This document shows positions 49,842 through 58,264 of a stretch of 64,000 nt of DNA, piece by piece; within the stretch, counting starts at the first letter, position 1; every line of letters starts with the position of its first letter. Origin of the DNA: DATMER01 sp963741305 (GTDB taxonomy: Bacteria; Acidobacteriota; Thermoanaerobaculia; Multivoradales; UBA5704). The notes beneath the pieces are model-generated. The model was not told where the DNA came from. It saw nothing but the letters and a program-made list of their open reading frames with translations, and did not search any database. A program made the translations under genes and the position numbers. The DNA lies in assembly GCA_963741305.1 (NCBI GenBank), contig CAVUHL010000003.1, forward strand, positions 7,812,001 to 7,876,000, in the 5' to 3' direction.

Positions 49842-50846
49842 ATGCAGGAGCCGGTGCAGGGACGGGTGAGGGCGCGCCTCCTGGCGGTGGTCGCGGTCGT
49901 TCTGGTCATCGCGTTCCTCAAGTGGAGCGCCGTGGCGACGATGCCGGTCGCCTTTGCGGTCTTCCTGATCGCTCTCGTCTGGCCGCTCCAGCGGAAGCTC
50001 GAAAATCGTCTGCCCAGCGGGGTCAGCTTCGTGCTCGCCGTGCTGGTGCTGCTTCTGGTCGTCGGGCTGTTTGTCGCGGCGCTCTGGTGGACCGGCCAGG
50101 CCGTGGCTGAGCGCTCTTCCGAGTACGCTCCGCGGCTGCAGGCTGTCTATCAACAGGTTCAGGCGTGGGCCCGAAGCCATGGGATCGACCTTGGGGCGCA
50201 GGAGGCGGGCGGCTCGGGGTTCGCCCGGAGAGCCGCCGGGGCGGTTGCTTCGTCGGTCAGCATGATCCTGCTGATCCTGGCCATGGCGATCCTCGGCCTG
50301 CACGAGGTCCGCAGCTTCCGGCGCAAGTCGCAGGACGCGTTCGGGGAGAGCAAGGGCGGCCAACTGATCGAGACGGTGGAGACGATCGTCTCGAAGTACC
50401 AGCGCTACCTTTGGGCACGCACGGTGGCGGCCCTGATCCAGGGGGTGACGGTCTGGCTGTTTGCCCTGGTCATGGGCCTCGACTTCTCCTTCGCCTGGGG
50501 ATTGCTGGCCTTCCTCCTCAACTACATTCCTACGATCGGCTCGGCGGTGGCGGTGGTCCCACCGGTCCTGTTCTCCCTGATCCAGTTCGATGGCTTGGGA
50601 CGTCCTCTTGCAGTGCTCGCGGGGATGGCCCTGCTCCAGCTCCTGTGCGGCAACTACGCCGATCCTCTGATCCAGGGGAAGCTGCTGGCGCTCTCGCCCG
50701 TGGTGGTGCTGGCCTCGATTGTCTTCTGGGGTTGGGTCTGGGGGATTCCCGGCGCTTTGCTGGGGGTGCCGATCACGATCGGGATCGTCATCGTCACCGA
50801 TCACTTCCCGAAGACCCGCTGGATCGCGCGGATGCTAGCCGAGTGA
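49842..50846 (+). CDS. AI-2E/PerM-family membrane transporter
   Basis: 334 aa from ATG 49842, preceded by GGGAGGGAGG. Paired N-terminal helices (LLAVVAVVLVIAFLKWSAVA, VAFAVFLIALVWPL), a periplasmic loop, then FSFAWGLLAFLLNYIPTIGSAVAVVPPVLF and GNYADPLIQGKLLALSPVVVLASIVFWGWVWG, the family's conserved core. Members export AI-2, ions or unknown solutes. The 3' end overlaps the convergent alkA by 12 nt. Confidence 0.9.
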   Translation: MQEPVQGRVRARLLAVVAVVLVIAFLKWSAVATMPVAFAVFLIALVWPLQRKLENRLPSGVSFVLAVLVLLLVVGLFVAALWWTGQAVAERSSEYAPRLQAVYQQVQAWARSHGIDLGAQEAGGSGFARRAAGAVASSVSMILLILAMAILGLHEVRSFRRKSQDAFGESKGGQLIETVETIVSKYQRYLWARTVAALIQGVTVWLFALVMGLDFSFAWGLLAFLLNYIPTIGSAVAVVPPVLFSLIQFDGLGRPLAVLAGMALLQLLCGNYADPLIQGKLLALSPVVVLASIVFWGWVWGIPGALLGVPITIGIVIVTDHFPKTRWIARMLAE

Positions 50847-51671
50847 GTGCCAGAGGTGGAGGGTCGCGTATGCCCTCCAGGGACGCCAAGCTTCGGCCAA
50901 GGCGGCAATCCGGCTCGGGGTTGGCGGCTCGGGGAGCAGCGCCCGGAGCGCCTTGATCACGCCGAGGTCGGCGGCCGGAAAGGCGTCCCGGTCTCCCAGG
51001 GTGCGCATGCGGACGTAGGAGGCGGTCCAGGGTCCGATGCCGGGCAGGGCGTCGAGCTCGGCTTCGGCCTGCTCGGCTGGGGCGGTCCTCAGGTGCTCCC
51101 AATCCAGATCGGCCAAGGCCAGGCCGTGGAGTGACGCCGCCTTGGCCCGGGTCAGCCCCAACTCAATGAGGCCCTGCGTTCCGAGCGCTGCCACGGACTC
51201 GGGACGGGGGAAGGCCAGAAAGGAATCGGGGGCCGGGTCGCCCACCCTGCGGACGAGGCGGTCCACCATTGTGCTCGCCGCGGCCAAGCTCACCTGCTGG
51301 CCAAGGATCGCCCGCACGGTGCCCTCGAAAGGATCGAGGTACTGCGGAAGGCGGATCCAGGGGCGGGTGGCCACGAGGTCCCGCAGCAGGGGATCGCCGG
51401 AGGCCAGGGCGTGAAAGGCGCCGAGGTCCACATCCAGGTCGAACATCCGGGTGACCAGGCGGCGCAGCTTGGCGGGCGGCAGTCGGGGGGACGAGCGGAG
51501 CGTCAGCTCCCCCGGTAGAAAGCGGACGGCCAGCGTCACGGGCTGGCCGTCCACTCGCAGGCTCCGCCGGTACTCGCCGTTTGCCACCCCTTCCAGGGAG
51601 GGGACGACGCGCGCGGCGAGGAACCCGAGGGTCCAGGCGAAATCGAAGTCCGGGGGGACCGGGAGCTTCAC
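50835..51671 (-). CDS. alkA: DNA-3-methyladenine glycosylase II
   Basis: 278 aa from GTG 51671, overlapping the ada stop as GTGA. AlkA N-terminal fold (LGFLAARVVPSLEGVANGEY), then PFEGTVRAILGQQVSLAAAS, the helix-hairpin-helix LPGIGPWTASYVRMR and catalytic Asp in FPAADLGVIKAL. It removes alkylated bases. The pairing with ada is the classical adaptive-response arrangement. Confidence 0.93.
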   Translation of the reverse strand: MKLPVPPDFDFAWTLGFLAARVVPSLEGVANGEYRRSLRVDGQPVTLAVRFLPGELTLRSSPRLPPAKLRRLVTRMFDLDVDLGAFHALASGDPLLRDLVATRPWIRLPQYLDPFEGTVRAILGQQVSLAAASTMVDRLVRRVGDPAPDSFLAFPRPESVAALGTQGLIELGLTRAKAASLHGLALADLDWEHLRTAPAEQAEAELDALPGIGPWTASYVRMRTLGDRDAFPAADLGVIKALRALLPEPPTPSRIAALAEAWRPWRAYATLHLWHSLG

Positions 51672-52720
51672 TGCGTCCGGCTCTCCAGCTCCAGGATCCG
51701 CCGCTTGCGCTCTTCGCCCCAGCGATAGCCGCCGGAGCCGCCATCCCCACGGATGACCCGGTGGCAGGGGATTGCGAGCGCCACCCGGTTGCTGGCGCAG
51801 GCTCGGGCCACGGCCCGGGCGGCGCTCGGTGTTCCAAGAGATGCCGCGATCTCGCCGTAGGAGCGGGTCTCGCCGCGGGGGATCTCCTGGAGCGCTTTCC
51901 ACACTCTCCATTGGAAGGCGGTGGCCCTTACGTCCAGAGGCAGGACCAGGCGCGGGTCTCCCGCCAAATGGTGGACGATCGCGGAGGTCCAATCCTCCAA
52001 CTGCTGGTCGTCCCCCCGTTCGAGGTGCGCGTTCGGGTACTCCTTGCGCAGGCCCGCTTCCAGCTCCGAGTCCGAGGCTCCGAAGGTCACGGAGCAGACG
52101 CCGCGGTCGGTGGCGCCGACGAGCATCCGTCCGAGAGGGGAGTCGGCGATGCGGTAGCGGATCGTGGCGCCCTCTCCGCCGCGGCGGTAGGTGGCGGGGG
52201 TCATGCCCAGGCGGGCGTCGGACTGTTCGTATACCCGGCTGCCGGAACCGTAGCCGGCTTCATAGGTTGCCGTGGTCACGTCGTCTCCTTTCTTGAGATG
52301 GGTCTTCAGGCGCTCCAACCGGCGGGCGCTGGCATATTCCTTGGGGGTGAGGCCGGTCAAGCGCTTGAAGGTCCGTTGCAGGTACCAGGGGCTCAGGCCC
52401 ACGGCCTCTCCGAGCTCGGCCAGCGTGACCGGCTCGTCGAGGTGGGCATCCAGCCAGGCCCGGGCGCGCTCGACCGACCTTTCGGGGTCGGTCGGCCCCG
52501 TGGCGCGGGGACGGCAGCGCCGGCAGGCCCGATAGCCGGCCCGCTCCGCTTCGTCCGCGCCGGAGAAGAAGGACACGCCCTGCCGCCTGGGGCGCCGCGA
52601 AGGGCAAGAGGGACGGCAGTAGATGCCTGTCGAGGACACCGCGTAGACGAAGCGGCCGTCGAGCCGGCTGTCCCGAGCCTCTACAGCGTTCCAGGCTTGG
52701 GTGGGGTCGATCGTTTCCAT
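51668..52720 (-). CDS. ada: Ada: methylphosphotriester/O6-methylguanine methyltransferase and activator
   Basis: 350 aa from ATG 52720. Ada Zn domain with Cys35, Cys39, Cys66 and Cys69 (GIYCRPSCPSRRPRR, GYRACRRCRP), an AraC-type HTH (VTLAELGEAVGLSPWYLQRTFKRLTGLTPKEY), then the methyltransferase with acceptor Cys319 in AIPCHRVIRGDGG. Methylation of the N-terminal Cys turns Ada into an activator of its own operon, so ada-alkA is probably autoregulated. I did not find a confident Ada box. Confidence 0.96.
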   Translation of the reverse strand: METIDPTQAWNAVEARDSRLDGRFVYAVSSTGIYCRPSCPSRRPRRQGVSFFSGADEAERAGYRACRRCRPRATGPTDPERSVERARAWLDAHLDEPVTLAELGEAVGLSPWYLQRTFKRLTGLTPKEYASARRLERLKTHLKKGDDVTTATYEAGYGSGSRVYEQSDARLGMTPATYRRGGEGATIRYRIADSPLGRMLVGATDRGVCSVTFGASDSELEAGLRKEYPNAHLERGDDQQLEDWTSAIVHHLAGDPRLVLPLDVRATAFQWRVWKALQEIPRGETRSYGEIAASLGTPSAARAVARACASNRVALAIPCHRVIRGDGGSGGYRWGEERKRRILELESRTQ

Positions 52721-52789
52721 GGCGCTAAGGTACCGCGTGGGAGATCCTCTCACCACCCGGAGCTTGCTGTCGAAGTGGGGGCCGGCTCG

Positions 52790-53446
52790 TCAGCGGCTGG
52801 AGGCAGTCCTGGCCTTGCCGCGCGGGCGCTTTGCCTCCGTGGCTTCCCGGCGGCGGCTCTCTTCCTGGAGCAGCAGGAGACCGATGAGCGCTCCGAAGCC
52901 TCCTGTCACGAGGAGATAGGAAAGGCTCAGGGCCAGCCGGCTCATCTTCAGGGGGCGGCTGCCCCAGCAGCGTTCGACAGCCCGCGGGCTGGTCGAGATC
53001 TCCGCCAGGCATTCGACGTCGTTGCTCGATTTGCAGGGGCAGTCCGCCGTACGCGACAGCGACACGATCACGGGGAGATTGGTCCTCCCCCCGTCAATCG
53101 GGAGCTGCACGACCAGGAGGCTGTAAAGGATGAAGAGGAAGAACAGCCCCGCCACCAAGGCGACGAGGCTGAACGTGAAGCGGCGCCGAAGGGCCGGGCG
53201 GCTGATCGTTTCCGTCGAGTAGTACTGGACCGCGACCGCGATCACACCCATGAGGAGCGCGGAGAAGGGGATGAGGGTCGACCGAAGGTCCGGCGGGAAG
53301 AGCCTCGCCAGCACGTCGAGGCCTGGGACCTTGCCAAGGAATGGAGCGAGCCCGATGCCCACGGCCACGCCGAAGCCCACGACGTAGCGGACGTAACGCC
53401 GGGCCAGAGGAGTGGGGAGAGCGGGCTTCTTATCAGTTTTTTCCAC
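52790..53446 (-). CDS. Four-helix membrane protein of unknown function
   Basis: 218 aa from GTG 53446, chosen because GGAGG lies seven bases upstream. Helices at about 25-45 (YVVGFGVAVGIGLAPFLG), 58-75 (LIPFSALLMGVIAVAVQYY), 88-110 (FSLVALVAGLFFLFILYSLLVV) and near the C-terminus (LALSLSYLLVTGGFGALIGLLLL). The loop between helices 3 and 4 carries four Cys (DCPCKSSNDVECL, RCWGS), likely periplasmic and disulfide-bonded. It overlaps the upstream secreted-protein gene by 14 nt and is probably its partner. Confidence 0.7.
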   Translation of the reverse strand: MEKTDKKPALPTPLARRYVRYVVGFGVAVGIGLAPFLGKVPGLDVLARLFPPDLRSTLIPFSALLMGVIAVAVQYYSTETISRPALRRRFTFSLVALVAGLFFLFILYSLLVVQLPIDGGRTNLPVIVSLSRTADCPCKSSNDVECLAEISTSPRAVERCWGSRPLKMSRLALSLSYLLVTGGFGALIGLLLLQEESRRREATEAKRPRGKARTASSR

Positions 53447-54434
53447 GGCATCCCTCCGGCAGTGCATCATCAGAGCGGCGGCACAGCCCGGCGTTGAAGT
53501 CACAGACGAGGAGCGTCCTCGGATCGTCGATGAGGTTGAGCGGCCGGCAGGACCGCCCTGACTTGCACTCGATCGGCTTTGCGCGTTTCAGGGTGGCCCG
53601 GTAGATGTAGCTGCCGCGGTAGATGTTGACGAGCCTTCCCGCCGTGACGGTATCGCTTCCGCCATCGGGGTAGCTCTCCGGCTCCATGTCAAAGTGTGCC
53701 CCGGACTTCGGCAGGCTCGTGACACAAAGGTTCACGACATAATCGTTCTTTCTTGACAGATCGAGAAGCCGGGCGATCAGTTTCGCGACCGTATCCAGGG
53801 CCGAGTCGTTTGAGGCAAAGGCAGCAAGCATCACTCGGCCGGCGGCCGTGGTTTCCTGAAACCCTTGCAAATCCCTTCGGGCATCCCGGAGGACGTTGCG
53901 GACGTAGTCCCGCATCGCCGCCAGCTCCGGATAGCTCAGGATTCCCATGAGCCCTGCCTCGGTCCTGTCGAGCAGGGCTGCCTCTCCTCCGGGCGGAAGA
54001 GCAGCGCGCTCCCGGGAGAAACGGGCCTGCCACGCGGCCAGTTGCGGAGCGACCTCGGCCGCGATCCGTGCCGCCTCCTGCACGGCATCCCGGGAATGGA
54101 GGTGCACTCTGTAGCTGGCCGTGCCCGGGCGGAGCGTCTTGAGCTTGATCTCCACCTCTTTCCTGCCGACGCGGATGATCTGATCCACGCCGCCTTCCAG
54201 CCGGATGATGTCCGGAGAGGAGTTGTGTACGCGCACCTCGACCGGCTTGCGCGTGCCCTCGACCCAGATGCGCAGGGTCGTGGAACGGCCTGCCTTCATC
54301 TGCTCCTTGGTCTCGTAACAAACCTGGAGAGAGGGCTGAGCGGGGTCGGTCTTGCAGGTGGGCTCAGCACCGGCAGCGGGCAAGGCGAGGGAAAGCGCAA
54401 CCCACACGCAAGGCACAACCTGTCGGAAGGTCAT
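53433..54434 (-). CDS. Secreted protein of unknown function, partner of the membrane protein
   Basis: 333 aa. Signal peptide ending in LPAAGA. The N-terminal part (MKAGRSTTLRIWVEGTRKPVEVRVHNSSPDIIRLEGG) looks like a beta-sandwich; the middle is helical (EAARIAAEVAPQLAAWQARF); Cys are at the start and end (CKTDP, VCYETK, ECKSGRSC, VCDFNAGLC, GCRGKN). No family recognised. A TATCAT box (minus, 54445-54440) lies five bases before ATG. Confidence 0.65.
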   Translation of the reverse strand: MTFRQVVPCVWVALSLALPAAGAEPTCKTDPAQPSLQVCYETKEQMKAGRSTTLRIWVEGTRKPVEVRVHNSSPDIIRLEGGVDQIIRVGRKEVEIKLKTLRPGTASYRVHLHSRDAVQEAARIAAEVAPQLAAWQARFSRERAALPPGGEAALLDRTEAGLMGILSYPELAAMRDYVRNVLRDARRDLQGFQETTAAGRVMLAAFASNDSALDTVAKLIARLLDLSRKNDYVVNLCVTSLPKSGAHFDMEPESYPDGGSDTVTAGRLVNIYRGSYIYRATLKRAKPIECKSGRSCRPLNLIDDPRTLLVCDFNAGLCRRSDDALPEGCRGKN

Positions 54435-54452
54435 GAAGAATGATAGCAGGGA

Positions 54453-55505
54453 TCAAGCAGCCCAGATGTGATCGCGGGAGCGGCCTTCCCGCTTGCTGGC
54501 ATAGAGCGCCTGATCGGCCCTTTCGGTCACTTCGGAAAGCGTCCGGCCGTGCTCAGGGTAGGCGGCCAGGCCCATGGAGACCGAGACCTGCAGGATGACC
54601 CCGTCGATCCGCAGTGGGTGCTCGGCGAGGTAGGTCCGTGCCCGCTTGCAGTAGGCGAGGCCGCCCTCCCGCGTTGCTCCTTCCAGCCGGATGATGAACT
54701 CGTCGCCGCCGATCCGCGAGCAGAGGTCGTCACCGCGCGCCGCACTCCGCAGGGCTTCCGCGACCGTGCGGATCAGGTCGTTGCCATGCGCGTGGCCGTA
54801 GGTGTCGTTGACCCGCTTCAGATGGTCGGCGTCGACCATCACGATCGTGTAGGGCTTCTCGAGCTTGGCCCGCAGGTCCGACATCGACGTGAAATGGCGC
54901 AGGTTGGGCAGCCCGGTCAGCGCGTCCGTGTGGGCGGCGAGGTAGAGCGATCGCTGGAGGTTGGCGCCCAGGCTGCCGGATTCGGCGATGAAGTAGGCCA
55001 CCAGCCAGAGCGCGGTCAGCGGCCAGGCCAGGTTCGTCACGGACTCCCAGGAGTCCGCGTAAGCCACCCCCATGGCGAGGATGGTGGCCGCTCCGGCCTT
55101 GGCGTAGGTCTCGCGCCGGCTCACCGTCGGCGTGCTGGCGTAGATCACCAGGTAATAGAGGAAGAACAGCGGGCTGCGGGTGGCCCCCGAGTACAGGATC
55201 ACGGCGGTGATCCAGGCCAGGTCGAGCAGCGCCTCGATCCGCATGCGCCGGTCCACGGGCAAGCCGGCGAAGAGCCGCGAGTGGAGCGCGAGGGTATAGA
55301 GCATCACGGCGCCAGCCAGGGACCAGAGGACCAGCCGGTCGGCGCCCGGGGCGACCAAGCTGTAGAAGACGACCAGGGCCGCCGCCAGCCAGTGGAGGTT
55401 GCGCACCAGCGGCGAGTACGAGCGAAAGCGCTCGCGCTCGATCGCCGCGAGGGCGGTCGAGGTCTCCAGCGTGCGGGAGTCCACGTCGCCAGCCATCGTA
55501 GTCAT
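54453..55505 (-). CDS. Membrane diguanylate cyclase (GGDEF)
   Basis: 350 aa from ATG 55505. Six N-terminal helices (about 35-175), then a GGDEF domain: HTDALTGLPNLRHF, VDADHLKRVNDTYGHAHGNDLIR, the active site RIGGDEF (266-270) and an inhibitory I-site RGDD five residues before it. It should make c-di-GMP with product inhibition. It opposes the EAL protein at 13911-14768. A TATAGT box (minus, 55524-55519) is 13 nt upstream. Confidence 0.92.
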   Translation of the reverse strand: MTTMAGDVDSRTLETSTALAAIERERFRSYSPLVRNLHWLAAALVVFYSLVAPGADRLVLWSLAGAVMLYTLALHSRLFAGLPVDRRMRIEALLDLAWITAVILYSGATRSPLFFLYYLVIYASTPTVSRRETYAKAGAATILAMGVAYADSWESVTNLAWPLTALWLVAYFIAESGSLGANLQRSLYLAAHTDALTGLPNLRHFTSMSDLRAKLEKPYTIVMVDADHLKRVNDTYGHAHGNDLIRTVAEALRSAARGDDLCSRIGGDEFIIRLEGATREGGLAYCKRARTYLAEHPLRIDGVILQVSVSMGLAAYPEHGRTLSEVTERADQALYASKREGRSRDHIWAA

Positions 55506-55547
55506 GAGCTCTAAAGGAACTATAGCGCAGTCTGCATAGGAAGCGGC

Positions 55548-55569
55548 GGCGCGGGCGGGCGCCCGCGCC
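55548..55569 (-). terminator. GC hairpin after the amidase gene
   Basis: GGCGCGGGC (55548-55556) pairs with GCCCGCGCC (55561-55569) in the 77-bp gap below the amidase stop. No T-run follows. Confidence 0.45.
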
Positions 55570-55582
55570 GGGAGGAGGAGAG

Positions 55583-57340
55583 TCAGATCAGCCGTGGGCG
55601 CTTCGAAACGCTCCGGAGCTGCTCCTTCAGCTGCTTGATCCGCTGGGCTTTGATGGTAAGCGACGCCCTGACCAGGGAGTCGTCGCCCGTGGGCAGCGGC
55701 ATGGTGGGGAGGAACCTCGGCACGCGCCGCGCGTGGGTCACGCTCTCGAAGCCCGAGGCGATCTTGATCAGCGTGGGCTCGCTGTAGGCCGTGCCCATGA
55801 AGCTGATGCCGACCGGCAGCACCCCGAAGGCGTGGCCCGCGGTGACGTTGATGATCGGGTAGCCGGCCATGGCCGCCGGGCCCGAGCTGGCGCCGAGGAA
55901 GTGGTCGCCGTTGACCAGGTCGATGGGCCAGGCCGGCGAGCCCGTGGGTGCGACCAGGGCATCCAGGTTGTCCGCCGCCAGGGCGGCGTCGATCCCCTCG
56001 GTGCGCGACAGGCGGTGGCTGCGCTCCAGGCCCTGGATGTACTCCTGGTTGTTGAAGACCTCCAGCTCGGCCAGCTCGAAGAGCTCCTGCCCGAACCACT
56101 TCAGCTCCTGCTCGGCGTGGTCGATGTTGAACTGGATGGCATCGGCCAGCGAGTGGATCGGCACGCCCGTGCGGGTGGCGAGGTAGGCGTTCAAGTCGCG
56201 CTTGAACTCCCAGATCAGGACGATGATCTCGGCGTCGTCGGCCAGGAGCTCGTCCATGGAGGGGAGATCCGCCGGATCGACGAGCACGGCGCCCGCGCCC
56301 GCCATGGCTTCGAGGGCCGCCTCGTAGACCGCGTCGGTCTCGCGGCTGTAGCCGGTGACGCCGTTGCGCATGACGCCGATGCGGGCGCCGCTCAGGCCAG
56401 CGGGGTCGAGGAACTGCAGGTAGTCGGTATGGAAATGTCCGGCGCTGGCGGCGGTGGCCGGATCGCGCGGGTCGACCCCGACGAGGGCGCCGAGCACCGC
56501 GGCGGCGTCGGCCACGGTGCGGCCATAGGGTCCGACCGTATCCTGGCTGTGGGAGATGGGGATCACGCCGGCGCGGCTGGTCAGGCCCACGGTCGGCTTG
56601 ATGCCCACCACGCCGTTGAGCGAAGCGGGGCAGACGATCGAGCCGTCCGTCTCCGTGCCGAGGGAGACCGAAGTGAAGTTCGCCGACACGGCGGCGGCCG
56701 ACCCCGAGCTGGAGCCGCAGGGGTTGCGGTCGAGCACGTACGGGTTGCGCGTCTGGCCGCCCAGGCCGCTCCAGCCGCTCGACGAGGCGAAACCGCGGAA
56801 GTTCGCCCACTCGCTCAGGTTGGCCTTGCCCAGGATGACCGCGCCGGCCGCCCGGAGCCGCGCGGCCACGGTGGCATCCTGCGGAGCGGGGTCGCCGGCC
56901 AGGGCGAGAGAGCCCGCGGTGGTCATCATCAGGTCGCCGGTGTCGATGTTGTCCTTGAGGAGGATGGGGATGCCGTGGAGGGGGCCGCGCACGTTGCCGT
57001 CCTTGCGCTCCTTGTCCCGTGCCTTGGCGATGGCCCGGGCCTGCGGGTTGATCTGGATGACCGAGTTGACGTTGGGGCCCCGCTGGTCCAGCGTCCGGAT
57101 GCGCTCCAGGTACATGTTGACGAGGTCGATGGACCTGAGGCCGCCGCGCTCCATGGCGGCCTGGAGCTGGGCGATGGTGGCTTCCTCGATCTGGCGGGCG
57201 GGCTCGGAGAGGGAATCAGGATCATCGGCGGCGGCGGGGAAGGCCCCGGCTACGGAGGCGCCGGCACCCGCGAGGGCGCTCCAGCGCAGGAAGGACCTTC
57301 GGCTTACTTCTCCCTTGCTCTCGTCTTCGTCGGCCGACAT
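55583..57340 (-). CDS. Tat-exported amidase-signature hydrolase
   Basis: 585 aa. Twin-arginine signal SRRSFLRW at 13-20 followed by ALAGAGASVAGAFPAAA. Amidase-signature triad: Lys129 in PILLKDNID, the cis-Ser in GSSSGSAAAV (about 210-214) and nucleophile Ser234 in GTETDGSIVCPAS. It hydrolyses an amide in the periplasm; substrate unknown. AAAAGGAGG is 8 nt before ATG 57340. A terminator separates it from the SGNH gene upstream. Confidence 0.92.
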   Translation of the reverse strand: MSADEDESKGEVSRRSFLRWSALAGAGASVAGAFPAAADDPDSLSEPARQIEEATIAQLQAAMERGGLRSIDLVNMYLERIRTLDQRGPNVNSVIQINPQARAIAKARDKERKDGNVRGPLHGIPILLKDNIDTGDLMMTTAGSLALAGDPAPQDATVAARLRAAGAVILGKANLSEWANFRGFASSSGWSGLGGQTRNPYVLDRNPCGSSSGSAAAVSANFTSVSLGTETDGSIVCPASLNGVVGIKPTVGLTSRAGVIPISHSQDTVGPYGRTVADAAAVLGALVGVDPRDPATAASAGHFHTDYLQFLDPAGLSGARIGVMRNGVTGYSRETDAVYEAALEAMAGAGAVLVDPADLPSMDELLADDAEIIVLIWEFKRDLNAYLATRTGVPIHSLADAIQFNIDHAEQELKWFGQELFELAELEVFNNQEYIQGLERSHRLSRTEGIDAALAADNLDALVAPTGSPAWPIDLVNGDHFLGASSGPAAMAGYPIINVTAGHAFGVLPVGISFMGTAYSEPTLIKIASGFESVTHARRVPRFLPTMPLPTGDDSLVRASLTIKAQRIKQLKEQLRSVSKRPRLI

Positions 57341-57374
57341 GAACGGAGCCTCCTTTTAAGGTGTGGACGTAGGG

Positions 57375-57423
57375 GAAAACGCGCTGGCCGTCCCGCCCCA
57401 TCGCGGGACGAGCCTTCCAGCGC
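57375..57423 (-). terminator. Intrinsic terminator of the SGNH hydrolase operon
   Basis: On the minus strand GCGCTGG (57423-57417) pairs with CCAGCGC (57387-57381), enclosing a second stem CGTCCCGC/GCGGGACG, followed by GTTTTCC. It lies 30 nt after the stop. Confidence 0.75.
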
Positions 57424-57452
57424 ATTCTTCCACAACTAAAGCAGGTAGGTAG

Positions 57453-58250
57453 CTACTGCCGGGCGAACTTCTTGTTGGCTGTGACCGCGGCCTGCTGGAG
57501 CAGCTTGGCCTGCTGGGCCGGGATGCTGAACTTCGTGCCGTCGCGGAGCTTGAACTGGGACGGCAGCCCGATCGGGGACTTCTTGTAGATCTGCTCGTAC
57601 ATGACCAGGGCGACGAGATAGGACCCTGTCTTCGACGGGTGCAGGTCGTCGAAGGAGTAGAGCGGCAGCTTGGGATCGAGCTTCCAGGCCTCCTGCCAGG
57701 CTTCGCCGCCCGGGAAGAGCAGCCCGTCGATCATCTCGGCGCCGGTGCGGTAGGTCTCGCTGCAGCGGTCGAAGTCGCTGGCGAGCCGGGCCTTCTCGGG
57801 CCAGACCATGAAGAGGGCGGGCCTGGCGCCGACGGCGCGGATCTCCTTGGCGAACCGCGGCGCGTACTCGTACAGGGTGGGGCGCCCGTCCCAGGCCGAG
57901 GGGCCGTGCTGCATCACGACGAGCTCCCAGCCGCCCTTGGCGATCGCCTGCTGGGCGCCGCCCTCGTTCCAGTGGTCCTCCAGGCTGTAGCCGCCGTAGA
58001 CGACCGCCTCGTGGACGAACCGCTTCTGGCCGGTCGCCGCCGCCAGCGCCTCGACGATCGCGGGCAGGTCGTTGCTGTAGGTGAAGCTGTTGCCGATGAA
58101 GAGCACGCGACGGCTACCCTTCTTGGCCTCCGCTGTTTCCTGTTCCTGAGCCGTGCTGTTTCCGAGTCCGAAAAGTCTAGCCATAAGGAAGATCGCCACA
58201 CACGCGCAGAGGACCGTGAGAATCCAACGGAAGGAGGTAGATCGCGTCAT
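57453..58250 (-). CDS. Secreted SGNH/GDSL-family hydrolase
   Basis: 265 aa. N-terminal hydrophobic anchor (ILTVLCACVAIFLMARLFG). SGNH block I LFIGNSFTYSNDLP with Ser55, and the block V Asp-x-x-His in SFDDLHPSKTGSYLVALV. Probably an esterase acting in the periplasm; the substrate is unknown. The start lies 14 nt after the permease stop, so it is likely last in the carboxypeptidase-regulatory / permease / SGNH operon. Confidence 0.82.
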   Translation of the reverse strand: MTRSTSFRWILTVLCACVAIFLMARLFGLGNSTAQEQETAEAKKGSRRVLFIGNSFTYSNDLPAIVEALAAATGQKRFVHEAVVYGGYSLEDHWNEGGAQQAIAKGGWELVVMQHGPSAWDGRPTLYEYAPRFAKEIRAVGARPALFMVWPEKARLASDFDRCSETYRTGAEMIDGLLFPGGEAWQEAWKLDPKLPLYSFDDLHPSKTGSYLVALVMYEQIYKKSPIGLPSQFKLRDGTKFSIPAQQAKLLQQAAVTANKKFARQ

Positions 58251-58264
58251 GAGCGCGGATGATA

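Noticed and set aside
49788..50804. 338-codon minus-strand frame opposite the AI-2E exporter
   Set aside because: Antisense to a clear membrane protein; charged low-complexity translation.
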